Shown here: piece by piece, positions 61,666 through 64,000 of the stretch
How positions within the stretch are numbered: position 1 is the stretch's first letter
Layout: every line of letters begins with the position of its first letter
From: Sphingomonas sanguinis NBRC 13937
GTDB taxonomy: Bacteria; Pseudomonadota; Alphaproteobacteria; Sphingomonadales; Sphingomonadaceae
Assembly: GCF_001591005.1 (NCBI RefSeq)
Contig: NZ_BCTY01000012.1
Span: 1-64,000 of the forward strand
Direction: 5' to 3'
Length of the DNA: 64,000 bases
Made by a program: the position numbers and the translations under genes
The notes under the pieces: model-generated
What the model saw: only the letters and a program-made list of their open reading frames with translations
The model's database searches: none
Told to the model about the DNA's origin: nothing

Positions 61666-62442
61666 ATGACCGACTATAACACCCTGATCGTCGAGCGCCG
61701 CGAGGCGGTGACCCTGGTCACGCTCAACCGGCCCCAGGCGCTGAACGCACTCAATGCCGAGCTGCTGGCGGAGCTGCTGGACGTGATGCGCGCCTATGAC
61801 GCCGATCCCGAACAGCGTTGCGCCGTCATCACCGGGTCGCCCAAGGCCTTCGCGGCGGGGGCGGACATAAAGGAAATGCAGGAGATGGACTTCGCCGCCA
61901 TGTACGGCGGCAACCATTTCACCGGCTGGGATGACTTCACCCGCACGCGCAAACCCATCATCGCAGCAGTCGCGGGCTATGCGCTGGGCGGCGGGTGCGA
62001 GCTGGCCATGATGTGCGACTTCATCCTCGCCGCCGACACCGCCAAGTTCGGCCAGCCCGAGATCAAGCTGGGCGTGACGCCGGGCATGGGCGGGTCGCAG
62101 CGTTTGGCCCATGCGGTCGGCAAGGCCAAGGCGATGGAGATGTGCCTGACCGGCCGGATGATGGACGCCGAGGAAGCCGAACGTTCGGGCCTTGTCGCCC
62201 GTATCATCCCCGCCGCCGATCTGGTCGAGGAGGCGCTGAAGACCGCCGCTACCATCGCGGGCATGGCCCCGATCGCGGTCAAGGCCAATAAGGAGATGGT
62301 CAACGCCGCCTTCGATATGGGGCTGGCGCAGGGCGTGCAGTTCGAGCGTCGCCTGTTCCACGGCCTGTTCGGATCGGCCGACCAGAAGGAAGGCATGGCG
62401 GCGTTTGTCGAGAAGCGTAGCCCCAACTGGACCGGTAATTGA
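61666..62442 (+). CDS. Enoyl-CoA hydratase
   Basis: 258 residues from ATG 61666 (GAGAAGGACG upstream). Catalytic Glu pair in [15 protein letters not shown] and [16 protein letters not shown], both intact. It would hydrate methacrylyl-CoA to 3-hydroxyisobutyryl-CoA, the substrate of the upstream hydrolase, although the enzyme family is generally broad. Gap of 13 bp from the hydrolase gene implies cotranslation in one operon. Confidence 0.9.
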   Translation: MTDYNTLIVERREAVTLVTLNRPQALNALNAELLAELLDVMRAYDADPEQRCAVITGSPKAFAAGADIKEMQEMDFAAMYGGNHFTGWDDFTRTRKPIIAAVAGYALGGGCELAMMCDFILAADTAKFGQPEIKLGVTPGMGGSQRLAHAVGKAKAMEMCLTGRMMDAEEAERSGLVARIIPAADLVEEALKTAATIAGMAPIAVKANKEMVNAAFDMGLAQGVQFERRLFHGLFGSADQKEGMAAFVEKRSPNWTGN

Positions 62443-62446
62443 GTCT

Positions 62447-62554
62447 CACGCCCCTCCCGTAAACGGGATGGGATGGGGGAGGGCGAGGCCGCAAGCAACA
62501 GGCTCGGTGAGACCCCATGCCCTCCCCAAACCCCTCCCGCCTGCGGGAGGGGCT
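62447..62554. repeat. 108-bp repeat A2 between the hydratase and mmsB
   Basis: Same layout as A1: CACGCCCCTCCCGTAAACGG, a GAGGCCGCAAGC core, and CCCTCCCGCCTGCGGGAGGG at the end. It is followed by CTAAAAAAG, so the end hairpin could stop minus-strand transcripts. Confidence 0.8.
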
Positions 62555-62582
62555 AAAAAAGATAGAAGATTAGGAGAGCATC

Positions 62583-63458
62583 ATGGCACGGATCGCCTTT
62601 ATCGGCCTGGGCAATATGGGCGGCGGGATGGCCGCCAATCTGGCGAAGGCGGGACATGACGTCCGCGCCTTCGACCTGTCGGCGGACGCGCTGGCGGCGG
62701 CCAAGGCGGCCGGGTGCCTGCCCGTCGACAGCGCCGTCGCGGCGATGGACGGCGTGGAAGCGGTCGTGACCATGCTGCCCGCCGGAACCCATGTCGAGCG
62801 AGTCTATGCCGATGCGGTGTTTGTGGCCGCGCCGCCCTCCGCGATCCTGATCGATTGCTCGACCATCGATGTCGCCACCGCCCGCCGCGTCGCCGAGGCG
62901 GCGGGAGGAAAGGGCATGATGGCGGTCGATGCCCCCGTCTCTGGCGGGATAGCGGCGGCCAAGGCGGGGACGCTGACCTTCATGGTCGGCGGCTCGGAAC
63001 AGGCGTTCGCGCGCGCCGAGCCCTTCCTGTCCGCCATGGGCCAGGCGGTGATCCATGCGGGTGGCAATGGCGCAGGCCAGGCGGCGAAGATCTGCAACAA
63101 CATGCTCCTCGGCGCGACGATGATCGCGACATGCGAAGCTTTCGTGCTGGCCGAGAAGCTGGGGCTGGAGGCGCAGACCTTTTACGACATCGCCTCGGTG
63201 TCGTCGGGGCAGAGCTGGTCGATGACCAAATATTGCCCGGTCCCCGGCGTCGGACCGGAGACGCCCGCCGATCACGACTATCAGGGCGGCTTCGCGGCGG
63301 CACTGATGCTCAAGGACCTCAAGCTGGCGATGCAGGCGGCACAGGACGCGGGCGCGACGACACCGATGGGCGAACGGGCGGCCGAACTCTACACCGCGTT
63401 CGTTGGTGAGGGGCAGCCGCCGGTCGATTTCTCCGGGATCATTCGCACCCTGCGCTGA
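62583..63458 (+). CDS. mmsB: 3-hydroxyisobutyrate dehydrogenase
   Basis: 291 residues. NAD-binding GLGNMGGGMAANL at the N-terminus, substrate motif APVSGGIAAAKAGTLTFMVGG, and the catalytic Lys in GAGQAAKICNNMLLG. It makes methylmalonate semialdehyde for MmsA, so the cluster is complete from isobutyryl-CoA onwards. TTAGGAGAGCATC precedes ATG 62583. Confident family and role. Confidence 0.95.
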   Translation: MARIAFIGLGNMGGGMAANLAKAGHDVRAFDLSADALAAAKAAGCLPVDSAVAAMDGVEAVVTMLPAGTHVERVYADAVFVAAPPSAILIDCSTIDVATARRVAEAAGGKGMMAVDAPVSGGIAAAKAGTLTFMVGGSEQAFARAEPFLSAMGQAVIHAGGNGAGQAAKICNNMLLGATMIATCEAFVLAEKLGLEAQTFYDIASVSSGQSWSMTKYCPVPGVGPETPADHDYQGGFAAALMLKDLKLAMQAAQDAGATTPMGERAAELYTAFVGEGQPPVDFSGIIRTLR

Positions 63459-63558
63459 ACTCCTTCTTTCAGGCTGAGCCCTGTGACGGGCTGGCGAGTC
63501 ACGCTTTCAGGACGAATTTCGGTACATCACGCCGAAGTCGAAGGGCCGGGGGATGAGG

Positions 63559-63733
63559 TTCGCGCAGAGGCGCGGAGGACGCAGAGACGGTCTACCATTT
63601 CTGTATCGTGCCGGAAGCGAGGATGGCGTGTCTAGCTTGCTCGCCCGCCGTAACGGGACCCGAACCTTTGTAAAGGCGGGGTTTTTGAAGGTTTGGTGGA
63701 ACTGCTCTGCGTCCTCTGCGCCTCTGCGCGAAC
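63559..63733. repeat. Inverted pair of repeat D
   Basis: GCGCAGAGGCGCGGAGGACG-type copy at 63559-63586 (plus sense) and its inverse CTCTGCGTCCTCTGCGCCTC at 63705-63733, around about 118 bp. The rest of the gap 63459-63863 holds AAGTCGAAGGGCC-type repeat material, and no gene is supported. Confidence 0.78.
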
Positions 63734-63863
63734 CTGAAACAGCTTAAAGCTTTCGGCCTTCGACATGGGTGAGGCCGAATGCAGCGGAGATGCCCAGGGA
63801 AAGACGCGAATAGCCGAACCTGCCTTTTCCCACCTAGCAATGCGGCCTAAAGCCGGGAGGGTG

Positions 63864-64000
63864 ATGGATATCTCTGCCCCTCTTCGCCTGCGCGTCGACC
63901 GTGATGCGCTTGTTGCCAACTGGCAGGCGCTCGACCGGTTGAGCGGGCGTGCGGCGTGCGGCGCGGCGGTGAAAGCGAATGGCTATGGCCTGGGCGCGAC
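63864..64000 (+). CDS. alr: Alanine racemase, N-terminal part
   Basis: ATG 63864 after GGGAGGGTG; the window ends after about 45 codons. The pyridoxal-phosphate lysine K37 in AVKANGYGLGA is the diagnostic alr motif. It makes D-alanine for peptidoglycan. GTG 63861 is an alternative start. Confidence 0.85.
   Translation, partial: MDISAPLRLRVDRDALVANWQALDRLSGRAACGAAVKANGYGLGA

Noticed and set aside
59205..62554. The A1 and A2 elements as insertion-sequence ends
   Set aside because: They carry no transposase or target-site duplication and are short, non-coding and hairpin-rich, fitting REP-type repeats.

Overview
The window is high-GC chromosomal DNA from an alphaproteobacterium of the Sphingomonadaceae, most likely Sphingomonas. 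The evidence is the sequence character of RpoB, RpoC, L10, L7/L12 and NrdAB, a sphingomonad-type TonB receptor, a valine-degradation cluster of mms type, and abundant short palindromic intergenic repeats. Gene calls rest on reading frames, motifs and ribosome binding sites; no database search was possible. No rRNA, tRNA or CRISPR array was seen.

Layout. 1-1.5 kb: the 3' part of a peptidoglycan-binding muramidase gene overlapping a small lipoprotein gene, in DNA that looks less GC-rich than the rest. 1.6-4.9 kb: Bcr/CflA-type exporter, a very acidic protein coupled to an MliC-like lipoprotein, an outer-membrane barrel and an HNH protein. 5.2-9.6 kb: class I ribonucleotide reductase genes nrdA and nrdB, separated by a DUF559 gene embedded in palindromic repeats, a DUF2171 gene and a small membrane protein; a likely NrdR site lies upstream of nrdA. 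9.7-24.8 kb: DUF3429 protein, a membrane GGDEF-EAL-PilZ protein, class I fumarase, a tightly overlapping HTH/small ORF/two-membrane-protein operon with a clear operator palindrome, acyl-CoA ligase, gamma-glutamyltransferase, pyrD, catalase-like protein, phosphoesterase, a two-lesion pseudogene and a Pro-rich membrane protein.

24.9-33.8 kb: rpoB-rpoC with its own consensus promoter, a structured leader and a strong terminator. rplJ-rplL, which in many bacteria directly precede rpoB, lie 4.5 kb beyond rpoC on the opposite strand (38.2-39.2 kb). Between them are a 59-codon gene, a secreted protein, a large membrane protein and a nucleotidyltransferase-like protein. 39.5-50 kb: phoX behind an 11-bp-period PHO-box array, a lactonase-like protein, an HPP membrane protein, a TonB receptor divergent from an AtoE-type transporter, and a DUF47-Pit phosphate transport pair.

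50.3-56.2 kb: a tripartite RND efflux operon (adaptor, CusA/CzcA-type pump, outer-membrane factor) whose outer-membrane gene carries a 2-bp duplication that frameshifts its last quarter. 56.5-57.6 kb: two small ORFs and a DUF1275 protein. 57.7-63.5 kb: a valine/isobutyrate degradation cluster (mmsA, acyl-CoA dehydrogenase, 3-hydroxyisobutyryl-CoA hydrolase, enoyl-CoA hydratase, mmsB) with repeat elements in three of its four gaps. The window ends inside alr.

Four intergenic repeat families recur, and several lie against genes that look inserted or rearranged.
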